Below are positions 8,988 to 18,526 of a stretch of DNA of 64,000 bases, in pieces. Source of the DNA: Geminicoccus sp. GTDB lineage: Bacteria; Pseudomonadota; Alphaproteobacteria; UBA7985. The translations under genes were made by a program, and so were the position numbers. Location: contig PAPT01000024.1 of assembly GCA_002708995.1 (NCBI GenBank), positions 1-64,000 of the forward strand. Direction: 5' to 3'. Below the pieces are notes generated by a model. It worked only from the letters and a program-made list of their open reading frames with translations. It did no database searches and had not been told where the DNA came from. Numbering within the stretch: the stretch's first letter is position 1; every line of letters begins with the position of its first letter.

Positions 8988-10351
8988 GTGGTCCCGCCTG
9001 CGCCGTCTTCGAGCACGATCCCGGTCTCGGTCAGCTGGTCCCGGATCGCGTCCGCGCGGCCGAAGTCGCGGGCCTTCTTGGCCTCAGCCCGTTCCGCGAT
9101 CAGCGCGTCGATGTCGTTGGGGCTCAGCCCTGCATCCCCGCCCGTCCCCGCGCCTTCACCCGCGCCACCGCCACCTCGGAACCACTGGTCCGGCGTAAGC
9201 TGGAGCAGGCCGAGGAATTGCGCGGCAGCGGCGAGCTGGTCGGACTGTCCGCGTAGGGTGTCGATTTCAGCCATGGCCTGCGGGGTGTTGAGGTCGTCGC
9301 GGATAGCATTCAGGACCGCTTCGGGCACCTTGTCTGCCGGGGTCACTCCGTCCCACACGCGGTACCAGCCATCGAGCCGGTTCTTGGCTTCGGTCAGCTT
9401 AGCCTGCGTGAAGTCCAGGGGCGCACGATAGTGCCCCGAAAGCAGCGACAGCCGCAGGGTCTCTCCCCGGTGGCCCTGCCCCAACAGGTCGCGCACGGTG
9501 AAAAAGTTGCCCAGTGACTTGGACATTTTCTGCCCTTCGACCATCAGCATGCCGTTGTGCAGCCAGGTGCGGGCCATGTGCGCGGTTTCGTTGGCGCAGC
9601 GGCTCTGGGCGATTTCGTTTTCGTGGTGGGGAAAGATCAGATCGTTGCCGCCGGCGTGGATGTCGAAGACCTCGCCCAGAATGGCCTTGGACATGGCCGA
9701 ACATTCGATGTGCCAGCCCGGGCGGCCCCGGCCCCAGGGGCTGTCGAAGGTGGCGTGGTCTGGCTCGTCGGGCTTCTGCGGTTTCCACAGCACGAAGTCG
9801 GAAGGATCGCGCTTGGCCGAGCTGACCTCGACCCGCGCGCCGGCGATGATATCGTCCTGACTGCGGCGGGAGAGCTGGCCGTAGTCCGGCATGGAGGGCA
9901 CGTGGAACAGCACGTTGCCATCGTCGGCGGGGTAGGCGTGGCCCTTGTCGATCAGGGTCTGGATCATGGCAATCATCTCGTCGATGTATTCGGTGGCGCG
10001 CGGCTGGTTGGTCACCGACAGTACGCACAGCGCCTCCAGATCATCCAGATAGTCCTGCGTCGAACCGGCGGTTAGGTCGGCGATGGAAACGCCGGTCTCC
10101 AGCGCGCGGGCGATGATCTTGTCATCGACGTCGGTGATGTTGCGGACAAAGGCGACATTCGCGACGCCGAAATCATGGCGCAGCAGGCGATGCAGCATGT
10201 CGAAGTTGACCGCCGAGCGGGCATTGCCCAGATGCGCAAGGTCGTAGACCGTGGGGCCGCAGAGGTAGACGCCGACCCGGCCCGGGACCATGGGCTCGAA
10301 GGGTTCAAGCTGCCGGGTCAGGGTGTTGGTCAGGCGGATGGCGCTGCTCAT
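8972..10351 (-). CDS. cysS: Cysteinyl-tRNA synthetase
   Basis: CysS charges tRNA(Cys). The 459-residue class I synthetase has the zinc-binding Cys31 in YLCGPTVYD, the HIGH-like motif HLGNARS (residues 40-46), WHIECSAM with the second zinc cysteine, HHENEIAQS with zinc-ligand histidine and glutamate, and the KMSKS loop GQKMSKSLGN. The C-terminal anticodon region is normal, with a low-complexity Gly-Ala insert (GGGGAGEGAGTGG). Its ATG overlaps the gltX stop codon in an ATGA arrangement (10348-10351), so translation is probably coupled. It ends 16 bp inside the small lipoprotein gene. Confidence 0.97.
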   Translation of the reverse strand: MSSAIRLTNTLTRQLEPFEPMVPGRVGVYLCGPTVYDLAHLGNARSAVNFDMLHRLLRHDFGVANVAFVRNITDVDDKIIARALETGVSIADLTAGSTQDYLDDLEALCVLSVTNQPRATEYIDEMIAMIQTLIDKGHAYPADDGNVLFHVPSMPDYGQLSRRSQDDIIAGARVEVSSAKRDPSDFVLWKPQKPDEPDHATFDSPWGRGRPGWHIECSAMSKAILGEVFDIHAGGNDLIFPHHENEIAQSRCANETAHMARTWLHNGMLMVEGQKMSKSLGNFFTVRDLLGQGHRGETLRLSLLSGHYRAPLDFTQAKLTEAKNRLDGWYRVWDGVTPADKVPEAVLNAIRDDLNTPQAMAEIDTLRGQSDQLAAAAQFLGLLQLTPDQWFRGGGGAGEGAGTGGDAGLSPNDIDALIAERAEAKKARDFGRADAIRDQLTETGIVLEDGAGGTTWRRA

Positions 10352-11697
10352 GCGGCCTCACCCCGGAGCCGCGCAAGGATCTTGTCGCGGTCGAGCAGGG
10401 GCAGCAGTACGGCCATTTCCGGCCCGCGTTCCTGCCCGGTCAGTGCCTGACGCAGCGGCATGAACAGGCCCCGGCCCTTGGCACCGGTTTCGGCTTTGAC
10501 TGCATCGGTCCAGGCCGACCAGCTGTCCGCGTTGAGCGCGCCCTCGGGCAGCAAACCGGCAGCGGTTTCGACGAAGGCCGCATCCTCGATCACCGGCGTC
10601 ACCGGGCCTTCGATCAGCCGCAGCCAGTCTGCGACGTCGCCCAGGCGCTCCAGATTGGGCTGGATCACGGCCCAGCGGGTCTCGTTCAGGCCCTCGAACC
10701 GGCCTTCCACGGCGGCGTAGGGCAGCTGCCGCACGATCTTGCCGTTGAGCGGGACCAGCTCGTCGGGGTCCATGCGCGGGCTCGACCGGCCGAAGCGGGC
10801 GATGTCGAAACTCCCGGCAAGCTCGTCGATGGCGGACACGGGTTGCGGGCCATCGGGGGTGCCCAGTCGGCTGAGGAAGGTCACGATCGTCAGCGGCTCC
10901 AGTCCGCAGTCTTCGCGCAGATCGCGGATCGACAGCGCGCCGTTGGACTTGGACAGCTTGGAGCCGTCCGCGCCGGTCACCAGCGGCATGTGGGCAAAGC
11001 GCGGCACGCTGAAGTCACTCAGCCCCTTCATCGCCGCCAGCACTTCGAACAGCTGGATCTGGGTCGCGGTGTTGGAGGTGTGGTCTTCCCCGCGGATGAT
11101 GTCGGTCATGCCCAGGTCGATGTCATCGAGCACCGAACACAGGGTGTAGAGGTAGGAACCATCGCCACGGATCAGCACTGGGTCGGACAGGTTTTCCGCC
11201 TCGAAGCTGGTATCGCCGCGCGCCAGATCATCCCAGCGGATTTCGCCGGGGGTGAGGGCAAAGCGCCAGTGTGGCGTCCGGCCTTCGGCCTTGAACGCGG
11301 CTTCGTCCTCGTCCGACAGCGGGTAGGTCGCACGGTTGTAGATGAAGGGCTTGCCCTGGATCGATGCAGTCTTGCGCATCAGCTCCAGCTCGGCGCCGGT
11401 TTCGTAACAGGGATAGAGCCGACCGGCTGCAATCAGTCCGTCGCGCGCCGCGTCATAGGCCTCGAAGCGCTCGGACTGCTTGGCGTAGTCGTCCCAGTCC
11501 AGCCCGAGCCAGCGCAGGTCTTCTTCGATGCCCGCGCGGAATTCATCCGTGCTGCGTTCGAGGTCGGTGTCGTCGATCCGGAGCAGGAAGTCGCCCCCGG
11601 CCTGCTTGGCGTGCATCCAGTTGATCACGGCGGTGCGGATGTTGCCCAGATGCAGCCAACCGGTGGGCGAAGGGGCAAAGCGAACGCGAAGGGTCAC
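10348..11697 (-). CDS. gltX: Glutamyl-tRNA synthetase
   Basis: GltX charges tRNA(Glu). I take the GTG at 11697 as the start because the protein then begins VTLRVRFAPSPTGWLHLGN, the universal N-terminus with the HIGH-like HLGN (16-19); a longer frame would run into the upstream gene. The 449-residue length fits the short alphaproteobacterial form. The second class I motif appears as GSKLSKSNGA, and the Rossmann and stem-contact regions (RIDDTDLERST, DIIRGEDH) are intact. The zinc-finger cysteines of E. coli GltX are absent, as in many alphaproteobacteria. It lies 11 bp after the NadE-like gene and overlaps cysS by 4 bp. I cannot tell whether it is discriminating or also charges tRNA(Gln). Confidence 0.95.
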   Translation of the reverse strand: MTLRVRFAPSPTGWLHLGNIRTAVINWMHAKQAGGDFLLRIDDTDLERSTDEFRAGIEEDLRWLGLDWDDYAKQSERFEAYDAARDGLIAAGRLYPCYETGAELELMRKTASIQGKPFIYNRATYPLSDEDEAAFKAEGRTPHWRFALTPGEIRWDDLARGDTSFEAENLSDPVLIRGDGSYLYTLCSVLDDIDLGMTDIIRGEDHTSNTATQIQLFEVLAAMKGLSDFSVPRFAHMPLVTGADGSKLSKSNGALSIRDLREDCGLEPLTIVTFLSRLGTPDGPQPVSAIDELAGSFDIARFGRSSPRMDPDELVPLNGKIVRQLPYAAVEGRFEGLNETRWAVIQPNLERLGDVADWLRLIEGPVTPVIEDAAFVETAAGLLPEGALNADSWSAWTDAVKAETGAKGRGLFMPLRQALTGQERGPEMAVLLPLLDRDKILARLRGEAA

Positions 11698-11708
11698 AGG
11701 CGCGGTTC

Positions 11709-13094
11709 CTAGGTATCCGCCGGCAGGCGGTAGCGATTGGTCACAGGATAGTTGCGGTCGTCGATCAGCGCCCGCTGGCTCAGGCGCAGCACCATCGGCG
11801 CGGCCCGGCGCTTGAATTCGGAGCGCGCCATGCGCTTCCACAGGTCGATGCAGGCATCAACCCGGTAGCCGTCTTCTTCGAGCGCGTCGACGCACAACTC
11901 GTCCTCGATCAGCGCCTGCAGCTGGCGGTCGGTTTCGGTGTTGCCCACCGGCGGTGCGTCTTCGCCCATGGCTTCGGCGAGCGAGGACAGGTCCGAGCTG
12001 TAGACATCGCCGAAGGGGGCCAGCCGCGGGCCGTCGAGGCCGTGGCGGTTCTCAAACTCACCCAGCGCCAGTTCGGTCTTGGTCCAGGGCAGCAGGGTCA
12101 GTGTGTTCCCGGCCTTCCAGTCGGTCTCGGTGGGCACGAGCTGGCGCAGCATGTCGATCGCCGGGTGGGCAACGTCGGCGACCTCCACGGCCAGCTTGTT
12201 CTTGGCGGCGAAGTCATAGACGCCCAGCGCGATGATCTTGGCAGAGGCCGCCCAGCTGGTTTCCGGCTCTTCCTTGGGTGCTGAGACGCAGCGCCAGCTG
12301 CCCTCAACCTTCATCCAGCGGGTGGCAAAGTTACCGGTCTCGGCCAGCGGGAAGCTGCCCGCCATATCCCCGCCGGGGTTGATGCAGAAGCCGCCGCCGT
12401 CGAAGACCATGCTGTCCTGCCCACCGACGAGGTTGGTGTAGATCAGCGGAAAACCGTGGACCTGGCTCAGCCGGCTCATGGCCGCGTAGCGCTGGTCCAT
12501 GATATCGGCGGTGAAGCCCGAGCCATTGAGCGCAATCATCAGGTCGGTGCCGGTTTCCTCCAGCGTTTCCGGCCCGTCTTCGCGCCAGGCATCGTCGCAA
12601 ATTTGCAGGCCGATCTTGGCACCGCGGAACAGGATCGGCCCCTGCAGCGGTCCCGGCTCGAACCAGCGGGCTTCGTCGAAGGGGCCGAAGGTTGGCAGCG
12701 AGCGCTTGTAGCGTTGGCCGGCGATGGCGCCGCCCTCGGCAAGAATGGCGGCGTTGAAGACCTGCCCCTTCATCCGTCGGTGCGGCGCCTGATAGGCGTA
12801 GAAGGGGACATCAGCCGCGGGGTCCTGAACGATGGTGCCGAACAGGATCCCGGGCGCGCCCTCGGCCTTTGTCAGGTCAACCAGCTCGGCATTGGCCCGC
12901 GCACAGTCCTGAATGAACTGTTCATGCAGGGCGAGATCGCCGACGGGGTAACCGGTCAGCGACCCTTCGGCAAAGACAACGAGGTCGGCGCCGTCTGCCG
13001 CTTCTTCGTAGGCCTGCTTGTGCAGTTCGAGGTTGCACAGAATATCCCCGGCAATCGGGTTGATCTGCGCCACCACTATTCGGAGTTGGTCCAT
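11709..13094 (-). CDS. NAD synthetase (NadE) homologue with intact glutaminase but no ATP pyrophosphatase P-loop
   Basis: The 461-residue frame starts like a glutamine-dependent NAD synthetase. The nitrilase/CN-hydrolase domain (about 1-270) has the full triad E43 (FAEGSLTGYP), K130 (KRSLPTFGPFDE) and C166 (LQICDDAW). The following segment AKIIALGVYDFAAKNK matches the linker helix of NadE, but the expected SGGxDS ATP loop and roughly a hundred residues after it are missing. Sequence then resumes with fragments resembling the NadE C-terminal half: TKTELALGEF for NKSELAVGY, LAPFGDVYSS for the PLKDVYKT segment, and a final SEFKRRAAP with DRNYPVTNRYR. The frame is open and GC-rich, so the protein is probably made. 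Glutaminase or amidase activity is plausible; NAD synthesis is not. It heads the gltX-cysS run. Confidence 0.8.
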   Translation of the reverse strand: MDQLRIVVAQINPIAGDILCNLELHKQAYEEAADGADLVVFAEGSLTGYPVGDLALHEQFIQDCARANAELVDLTKAEGAPGILFGTIVQDPAADVPFYAYQAPHRRMKGQVFNAAILAEGGAIAGQRYKRSLPTFGPFDEARWFEPGPLQGPILFRGAKIGLQICDDAWREDGPETLEETGTDLMIALNGSGFTADIMDQRYAAMSRLSQVHGFPLIYTNLVGGQDSMVFDGGGFCINPGGDMAGSFPLAETGNFATRWMKVEGSWRCVSAPKEEPETSWAASAKIIALGVYDFAAKNKLAVEVADVAHPAIDMLRQLVPTETDWKAGNTLTLLPWTKTELALGEFENRHGLDGPRLAPFGDVYSSDLSSLAEAMGEDAPPVGNTETDRQLQALIEDELCVDALEEDGYRVDACIDLWKRMARSEFKRRAAPMVLRLSQRALIDDRNYPVTNRYRLPADT

Positions 13095-13280
13095 TCAGAC
13101 ACTCTCAACGGCTGTGGCTCCGGTCGGGCGTGGACCGGGGTGCATTCACGCGGCGAATGGCGGGTTTTGTAGCGACAAAACAGAGTGCTGCAAAGTCATG
13201 GTTGCCCTGTGAAACTGCCGCTACACGTCCGGGCATAGGGGTCGGTAGCGGCTGATTCACGCGTGGATTTAGGTGTTTGA

Positions 13281-16200
13281 TCAGCCTTCGAACTTGAGCA
13301 GCAGATCCTTGGCGTCGACCTGGTCGCCCGACTTCACAAAAACTTCGGATACGCGGCCGTCGCGGTCGGCGTAAACGCTGGTCTCCATCTTCATGGCTTC
13401 CAGCGACAGCAGGACGTCGCTCTTCTTCACTTCGTCGCCCACCGTGACATTCACGGTCACGATTGCGCCGGGCATGGGCGCGGCAACCTCTCCGGGGGCG
13501 CCGGTGGCCACCGGGCGGGCGGTGATGTCGGCGGCGGCGTTCTTGTCCTGAATGACGACGTTTCGCGGCTGTCCGTTGAGCTCGAAGAATACCGTGCGCC
13601 GCCCCTTGGCATCGGGGTCAGACACGGCGAGCAGGCGGATGATCAGCCGCTTACCGGCGTCGATTTCGACCGACAGCTCTTCGCCGACCTCGGGGCCGTA
13701 GAAGAACACCGGCGTGGGCAGCAGCGAGGTATCGCCGAAGTCACGGCGGTGGCTGGCAAAATCGAGGAATACCTTGGGGTAGAGCACGTAGGCGGCGATG
13801 TCCTGGTCGCTGACGCTCTCGGGCTTGCGGCGGAAGGTTTCAGCCAGCTCCGCCCGCACGGCGGCAAAGTCGACTGGCGGCAGCGAAGCGCCCGGCCTCT
13901 CGGACAGCGGTGCTTCACCGCGCAGCACCTTGGTCTGCAGCGCCTGCGGGAAGCCGCCGGTGGGCTGGCCCAGATCACCGCGGAAGAAGGAAACCACGGA
14001 ATCGGGGAAGGCGACCTCCTTATCCGGGTTGGTCAAGTCCTCGGGGCTGAGGTTGTGGGAGACCATGAACAGCGCCATGTCGCCAACGACCTTCGAGGAC
14101 GGCGTCACCTTGACGATGTTGCCGAACAGAATATTGACGTCGGCGTAACGCTTCACCACCTCGGGCCAGCGGTGCTCGATGCCGAGGCTCCGGGCCTGTT
14201 GACGCAGGTTGGTGTACTGGCCCCCGGGCATGGCGTGCTCGAACACGTCCGAGGAGCCCGCGCGCATGTCGGCTTCGAAGGCCGCATAGTGGCGGCGGGC
14301 GCCGTCCCAGTAGTGGGCAATCTTGTCCAGCGTGTCGCGGGGCAGTTCCGGGTCACGCTCCAGCCCGCGCAGGGCTTCGGCGATGGTGCCGAGGTTGGGC
14401 TGCGAGGTCAGACCCGAGAGGGGATCCATGGCGGCATCGATGATATCGACCTCGGCAGCGCTCGCCGCGAGCACGGTGGCGACCTGTCCGCCGGATGTAT
14501 CGTGGGTGTGGAAATGGATCGGCAGCCCGACTTCGCCCTTGAGCGTTTCAACCAGCTTGGCAGCCGCTGCGGGGCGGGCGACCCCGGCCATGTCCTTGAT
14601 CGCCAGCGTATGCGCGCCGGCGGCCTCGAACTGACGCGCCATGTCGACGTAGTAGGCGAGGGTGTATTTGTCTTCGTCCGGGCTGAGCAGGTCGCCGGAG
14701 TAGCAGATCGTCGCCTCGCAGATTGCCCCGGCGTCGATTACCGCGTCGATGGCGACGCGCATGTTATCGACCCAGTTGAGGCTGTCGAACACGCGGAAGA
14801 CGTCGACCCCGCGACCGTTGTCGAAGGCTTTGACGACGAAGTCCTTGACCACGTTGTCCGGGTAGTTGGTGTAGCCCACGGCGTTGGAGCCGCGCAGCAG
14901 CATCTGGAACAGGTGGCTGGGGGCGGCGGCCCGCATCTGTTCGAGGCGCTGCCATGGGTCTTCCTTGAGGAAGCGATAGGCGACGTCGAAGGTCGCACCG
15001 CCCCAGACTTCGAGGCTGAACAGCCCGCGCAGGCCGTTCTCGTACGCCGCCATAGGGGCCACGAGGTCAGCCGTCCGCATCCGGGTCGCCAGCAGCGACT
15101 GGTGGGCATCGCGGAAGGTGGTGTCGGTCACCAGCAGGCGGTCCTGCGCACCGATCCATTTGACCAGACCAGCCGCGCCATCGCGGTCGAAGACGGTCTT
15201 GGCGGTCTCACGGTGCTCGGTGTCGGCATCGACCAGCGGCAGGCGCTGCAGTGGTGCCCGGGCGACCGCAGGACGGCCTTCCATCTCCGGGTTGCCGTTG
15301 ACCACGGTCTCACCGAGGAATTTGAGCAGCTTAGAGGCCCGGTCGCGCCGGGGCGGGAAGTGGAACAGCTCAGGCGTGTCGTCGATGAAGCGGGTCGTCA
15401 GAACCCCGGTGCGGAAATCATCGTGCCGGACCACGCGCTGCAGGAAGGGCAGGTTGGTCTTGATGCCCCGGATGCGGAATTCGGCCAGCGCCCGGCTCAT
15501 CCGGGCAATGCCCTGATCCCGGTCGGGGGCGTGGACGGTGACCTTGGCCAGCAGCGAGTCATAGTGCGGGGTTACCACCGCGCCAGCGAAGGCCGTACCG
15601 CCGTCCAGACGCACGCCGAAACCGGCGGGCGAGCGGTAGGCGACGATCTTGCCGTAGTCGGGGACAAAGGCGTTTTCCGGGTCTTCGGTGGTCACGCGGC
15701 ACTGAATCGCGACCCCGCGCGGGCGGCGATCTTCCTCGGCCTCGGGCACCCCGGATTCGGCCAGCGTCGCACCGCCGGCAATCAGCAGCTGGGTCTTGAC
15801 GATATCGACCGACGTGACTTCCTCGGTCACCGTGTGCTCGACCTGAATGCGCGGGTTGACCTCGATGAAGTAGAAGGCACCGTCGCGGACGTCGTAGAGA
15901 AATTCAACCGTACCGGCGTTCTGGTAGCCGGCGGTCTCGGCAAGGCGCACGGCGGCTTGGCACATGCCCTGCCGGGTGTCTTCGTCGAGCCACGTGGCCG
16001 GGGCCATCTCCACGACCTTCTGATTGCGGCGCTGCACCGAGCAGTCGCGCTCGAACAGATGGGTGACGTTGCCGTGGGTGTCGGCGATGACCTGCACCTC
16101 GACGTGGCGGGCGTGCTCGATCAGCTTTTCGAGGTAGACATCATCTTTGCCGAAGGCAGCGGCCGCTTCCCGCTTGGCGATAGCGACTTCTTCGGCGAGC

Positions 16201-16757
16201 TTGTCGGCGTCGTAGACCCGGCGCATGCCGCGTCCACCGCCGCCCCAGCTGGCCTTAACCATCACCGGCAGGCCGATTTTCTCGCCGGCTGCATCCGCAG
16301 CAGCGTCGCCGTCGGGCAGGGCGTCCGTCGCCGGAACGGTTGGGACGTTGGCGGCTTCCGCGAGCTTTCGCGAGGCGACCTTGTCACCCAGATCGATCAG
16401 GGTCTGGGCGCGCGGGCCGACGAATGTGATGCCAGCGGCGTCTGCGGCGGCGGCCAGCTCGGGCGATTCGGAAAGAAAGCCATAGCCGGGGTGGATGGCG
16501 TCGGCGCCGGAGAGCTGCGCAACGCAAATGATTTCCTCGACCGAGAGATAGGCCGCGATCGGCTCCATCCCCACCCCGATTTCGTAGGCTTCATCGGCTT
16601 TGAAGCGGTGCAGGGCAAAGCGGTCTTCGTGGGCGTAAACGGCGACAGTCTGGATGCCCAGTTCTGTTGCGCCACGGAACACACGGATGGCGATTTCAGA
16701 ACGGTTGGCAACGAGTAGCTTGCGGATGGGCTGGGGAGAAGGTCGGCTGGGGGCCAT
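13281..16757 (-). CDS. pyc: Pyruvate carboxylase
   Basis: Pyc carboxylates pyruvate to oxaloacetate with ATP, bicarbonate and biotin. I place the start at the ATG at 16757, which follows AAGAGG and gives 1158 residues, the normal single-chain length; the open frame upstream has no family similarity. Domains in order: biotin carboxylase (LLVANRSEIAIRVFRG; KASWGGGGRGM ATP-grasp loop; EVNPRIQVEHTVTEE), carboxyltransferase (DTTFRDAHQSLLATRMRT; TICYSGD; KDMAGVARP; HFHTHDTSGG), allosteric linker, and biotinyl domain with EAMKMETS. Nearby genes give no pathway clue; sfsA is divergent 89 bp away. The first two bases of the following nadE-like promoter region lie 186 bp downstream, with no clear terminator. 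Confidence 0.97.
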   Translation of the reverse strand: MAPSRPSPQPIRKLLVANRSEIAIRVFRGATELGIQTVAVYAHEDRFALHRFKADEAYEIGVGMEPIAAYLSVEEIICVAQLSGADAIHPGYGFLSESPELAAAADAAGITFVGPRAQTLIDLGDKVASRKLAEAANVPTVPATDALPDGDAAADAAGEKIGLPVMVKASWGGGGRGMRRVYDADKLAEEVAIAKREAAAAFGKDDVYLEKLIEHARHVEVQVIADTHGNVTHLFERDCSVQRRNQKVVEMAPATWLDEDTRQGMCQAAVRLAETAGYQNAGTVEFLYDVRDGAFYFIEVNPRIQVEHTVTEEVTSVDIVKTQLLIAGGATLAESGVPEAEEDRRPRGVAIQCRVTTEDPENAFVPDYGKIVAYRSPAGFGVRLDGGTAFAGAVVTPHYDSLLAKVTVHAPDRDQGIARMSRALAEFRIRGIKTNLPFLQRVVRHDDFRTGVLTTRFIDDTPELFHFPPRRDRASKLLKFLGETVVNGNPEMEGRPAVARAPLQRLPLVDADTEHRETAKTVFDRDGAAGLVKWIGAQDRLLVTDTTFRDAHQSLLATRMRTADLVAPMAAYENGLRGLFSLEVWGGATFDVAYRFLKEDPWQRLEQMRAAAPSHLFQMLLRGSNAVGYTNYPDNVVKDFVVKAFDNGRGVDVFRVFDSLNWVDNMRVAIDAVIDAGAICEATICYSGDLLSPDEDKYTLAYYVDMARQFEAAGAHTLAIKDMAGVARPAAAAKLVETLKGEVGLPIHFHTHDTSGGQVATVLAASAAEVDIIDAAMDPLSGLTSQPNLGTIAEALRGLERDPELPRDTLDKIAHYWDGARRHYAAFEADMRAGSSDVFEHAMPGGQYTNLRQQARSLGIEHRWPEVVKRYADVNILFGNIVKVTPSSKVVGDMALFMVSHNLSPEDLTNPDKEVAFPDSVVSFFRGDLGQPTGGFPQALQTKVLRGEAPLSERPGASLPPVDFAAVRAELAETFRRKPESVSDQDIAAYVLYPKVFLDFASHRRDFGDTSLLPTPVFFYGPEVGEELSVEIDAGKRLIIRLLAVSDPDAKGRRTVFFELNGQPRNVVIQDKNAAADITARPVATGAPGEVAAPMPGAIVTVNVTVGDEVKKSDVLLSLEAMKMETSVYADRDGRVSEVFVKSGDQVDAKDLLLKFEG

Positions 16758-16846
16758 GGGGCTGGTCCTCTTAGGCGGTCGTATGTCAGAAGCGACACTA
16801 GCGAGGTTTGGTCCCCGCCAACAACGTACGCAAATGAGGATGACCC

Positions 16847-17551
16847 ATGCACCTTGACCAGTCCACGATGGTGCCTGCCACATTGGTTAAACGCTACAAG
16901 CGGTTTCTCAGCGATCACCGGCTGGAAAGCGGTGAGGTGATCACCGCATCCTGTCCCAATACCGGCACGATGCTGGGCCTGACCACACCGGGCAGCGCGA
17001 CCTGGCTAGTGCACGCGCCTTCGCCAACACGGAAGTACGATTACCGCTGGGAGCTGATTGAAGACGAGGGCACATGGGTCGGGATCAACACCGGCCGCCC
17101 CAACGCCATGGTCGAAGAAGCGATCCGGGCCGGGGTGATCACCGAACTGGCGGGCTATGCCGACCTGTGCCGGGAGGTGAAATACGGCACCAACAGCCGT
17201 ATCGACCTGCTGCTCGAAGACCCCGGCCGGCCGCAGGCCTTCGTCGAGGTCAAGAACTGCCATCTGCGCCGCGAAGCGGGGTTGGCTGAATTCCCCGATT
17301 CCATCACCACCCGGGGCGCCAAGCACCTCGATGAGTTGGCCGCTCAGGTGGCGCTCGGCCACCGCGCAGTCATGGTCTTCTGCGTGCAGCGGGCCGACTG
17401 TGATCACTTCGACGTCGCCGCCGATATCGACCCGGGCTATTCGGTAGCCTTCCAGCGGGCGCGCGCCGCAGGGGTGGAAGCGCTGGCCTACGTGTGCCAT
17501 GTCTCTGCCGAGACCATAGCCCTGACCCACTCGATTCCGATCAAGGACTGA
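16847..17551 (+). CDS. sfsA: SfsA family protein (sugar fermentation stimulation protein homologue)
   Basis: SfsA proteins have an N-terminal OB-like domain and a C-terminal nuclease-like fold. The E. coli member was described as a DNA-binding stimulator of maltose genes, but the biochemical role is unsettled. The 234-residue product is of normal length and contains SCPNTGTMLGL, VGINTGRPN, FVEVKNCHLRR and FPDSITTRGAKHLDEL, all family signatures; the E-V-K triad matches the restriction-endonuclease-like core. It is transcribed away from pyc, and map follows 9 bp downstream, so sfsA-map are probably cotranscribed, an arrangement seen in other proteobacteria. Confidence 0.93.
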   Translation: MHLDQSTMVPATLVKRYKRFLSDHRLESGEVITASCPNTGTMLGLTTPGSATWLVHAPSPTRKYDYRWELIEDEGTWVGINTGRPNAMVEEAIRAGVITELAGYADLCREVKYGTNSRIDLLLEDPGRPQAFVEVKNCHLRREAGLAEFPDSITTRGAKHLDELAAQVALGHRAVMVFCVQRADCDHFDVAADIDPGYSVAFQRARAAGVEALAYVCHVSAETIALTHSIPIKD

Positions 17552-17560
17552 CGCCCGCCC

Positions 17561-18394
17561 ATGCTGCCCACCACACGCCAGCTCTACGACCACCCGGACA
17601 GCAGTGGTCCCATTACCCTGCACACCGCCGAGGACTTCGAAGGCATGCACGCCGCCGGCCGGCTGGCATCCGAGTGTCTGGATATGATCACCGAGCACGT
17701 GGTTGCCGGGGTCAGCACGGGGGAGCTTGACCGCCGGATTCAGGATTTCGTCGAAGGCCGGGGCGCCGTGTCGGCGACCATCGGCTACCGCGGCTACCAG
17801 CATGCGTCCTGTATTTCGCTCAACGAAGTCGTCTGCCACGGCATCCCCTCGGACGACGAACAGCTGGTCGACAAGGACATTCTGAACATCGACGTTACCG
17901 TCATCGTCGACGGCTGGCACGGTGATACCTCGCGCATGTACATCGTCGGCGGCTCCTCGCACCCGACCCGGGAAAAGCTGGTGCGGGTGACCTATGAGGC
18001 CATGTGGCATGGCATCAACTCCGTCCGGCCGGGGGCGACGCTGGGCGATGTCGGCGCTGCGATCCAGAAGCACGGGGAGAAGGCGGGCTTTTCCATCGTC
18101 CGGCAGTTCGTCGGCCATGGGCTGGGCGAGCAGTTCCACATGGCGCCCAACATCTTCCACTTCGGCAAGCCCGGTAAGGGCGTGGAGTTGGTGCCCGGGA
18201 TGCTGTTTACCATCGAGCCCATGCTCAACGTCGGCACCTACCGCGTCGAGATCGACGAGAGCGACGGCTGGACCGCCCGCACCCGTGACCGCAAGTCATC
18301 GGCACAGTTCGAGCACTCGGTCGGGGTCACGGCTGACGGCTTCGAGATTTTCACCACCTCGCCGAAGGGCTTCGAGCAGCCGCCCTACCTCTGA
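17561..18394 (+). CDS. map: Methionine aminopeptidase, type I
   Basis: Map removes the initiator methionine from nascent proteins. The 277-residue pita-bread fold enzyme has the five metal ligands in order: NIDVT and GDTSRMY (two Asp), FVGHGLG (His), FTIEPM and QFEHSV (two Glu). The substrate histidine region GYRGYQHASCISLNEVVCHGIP is also intact. The N-terminal tail of about 20 residues before the conserved helix is longer than in E. coli. It starts 9 bp after sfsA. Downstream, radC starts about 130 bp away behind an AT-rich stretch that contains an operator-like palindrome. Confidence 0.97.
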   Translation: MLPTTRQLYDHPDSSGPITLHTAEDFEGMHAAGRLASECLDMITEHVVAGVSTGELDRRIQDFVEGRGAVSATIGYRGYQHASCISLNEVVCHGIPSDDEQLVDKDILNIDVTVIVDGWHGDTSRMYIVGGSSHPTREKLVRVTYEAMWHGINSVRPGATLGDVGAAIQKHGEKAGFSIVRQFVGHGLGEQFHMAPNIFHFGKPGKGVELVPGMLFTIEPMLNVGTYRVEIDESDGWTARTRDRKSSAQFEHSVGVTADGFEIFTTSPKGFEQPPYL

Positions 18395-18451
18395 GCGCGC
18401 GGTCCGTGGCGGCCGTTGAAATTCTGGGGTTGAAATAAACGACGATATCAT

Positions 18452-18461
18452 ACCTATAGGT
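18452..18461. promoter_or_regulatory. Operator-like palindrome ACCTATAGGT upstream of radC
   Basis: A perfect 10-bp palindrome sits in a short AT-rich stretch between map and radC. It is flanked by ATCA on one side and TGAT on the other, extending the symmetry with a one-base bulge. A TTGAAA hexamer lies just upstream, near 18431. The site could be a regulator-binding sequence overlapping a radC promoter, but there is no second copy in the window to support it. Confidence 0.3.
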
Positions 18462-18526
18462 TGATAACCCGATTTCGTCACACCTGCGGCTGATCCATAA
18501 CCCTGCGCGACGCCAAGGCCCCAGCC

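Noticed and set aside
13749-16718. Long open frame (989 codons) on the plus strand opposite pyc
   Set aside because: It is a GC-rich shadow of the pyruvate carboxylase gene. It has no family motifs, and the reverse strand has the full pyc domain set.
16758-16883. 42-residue N-terminal extension of pyc
   Set aside because: The extension has no similarity to pyruvate carboxylases and overlaps the sfsA start. An AAGAGG ribosome-binding site supports the ATG at 16757.
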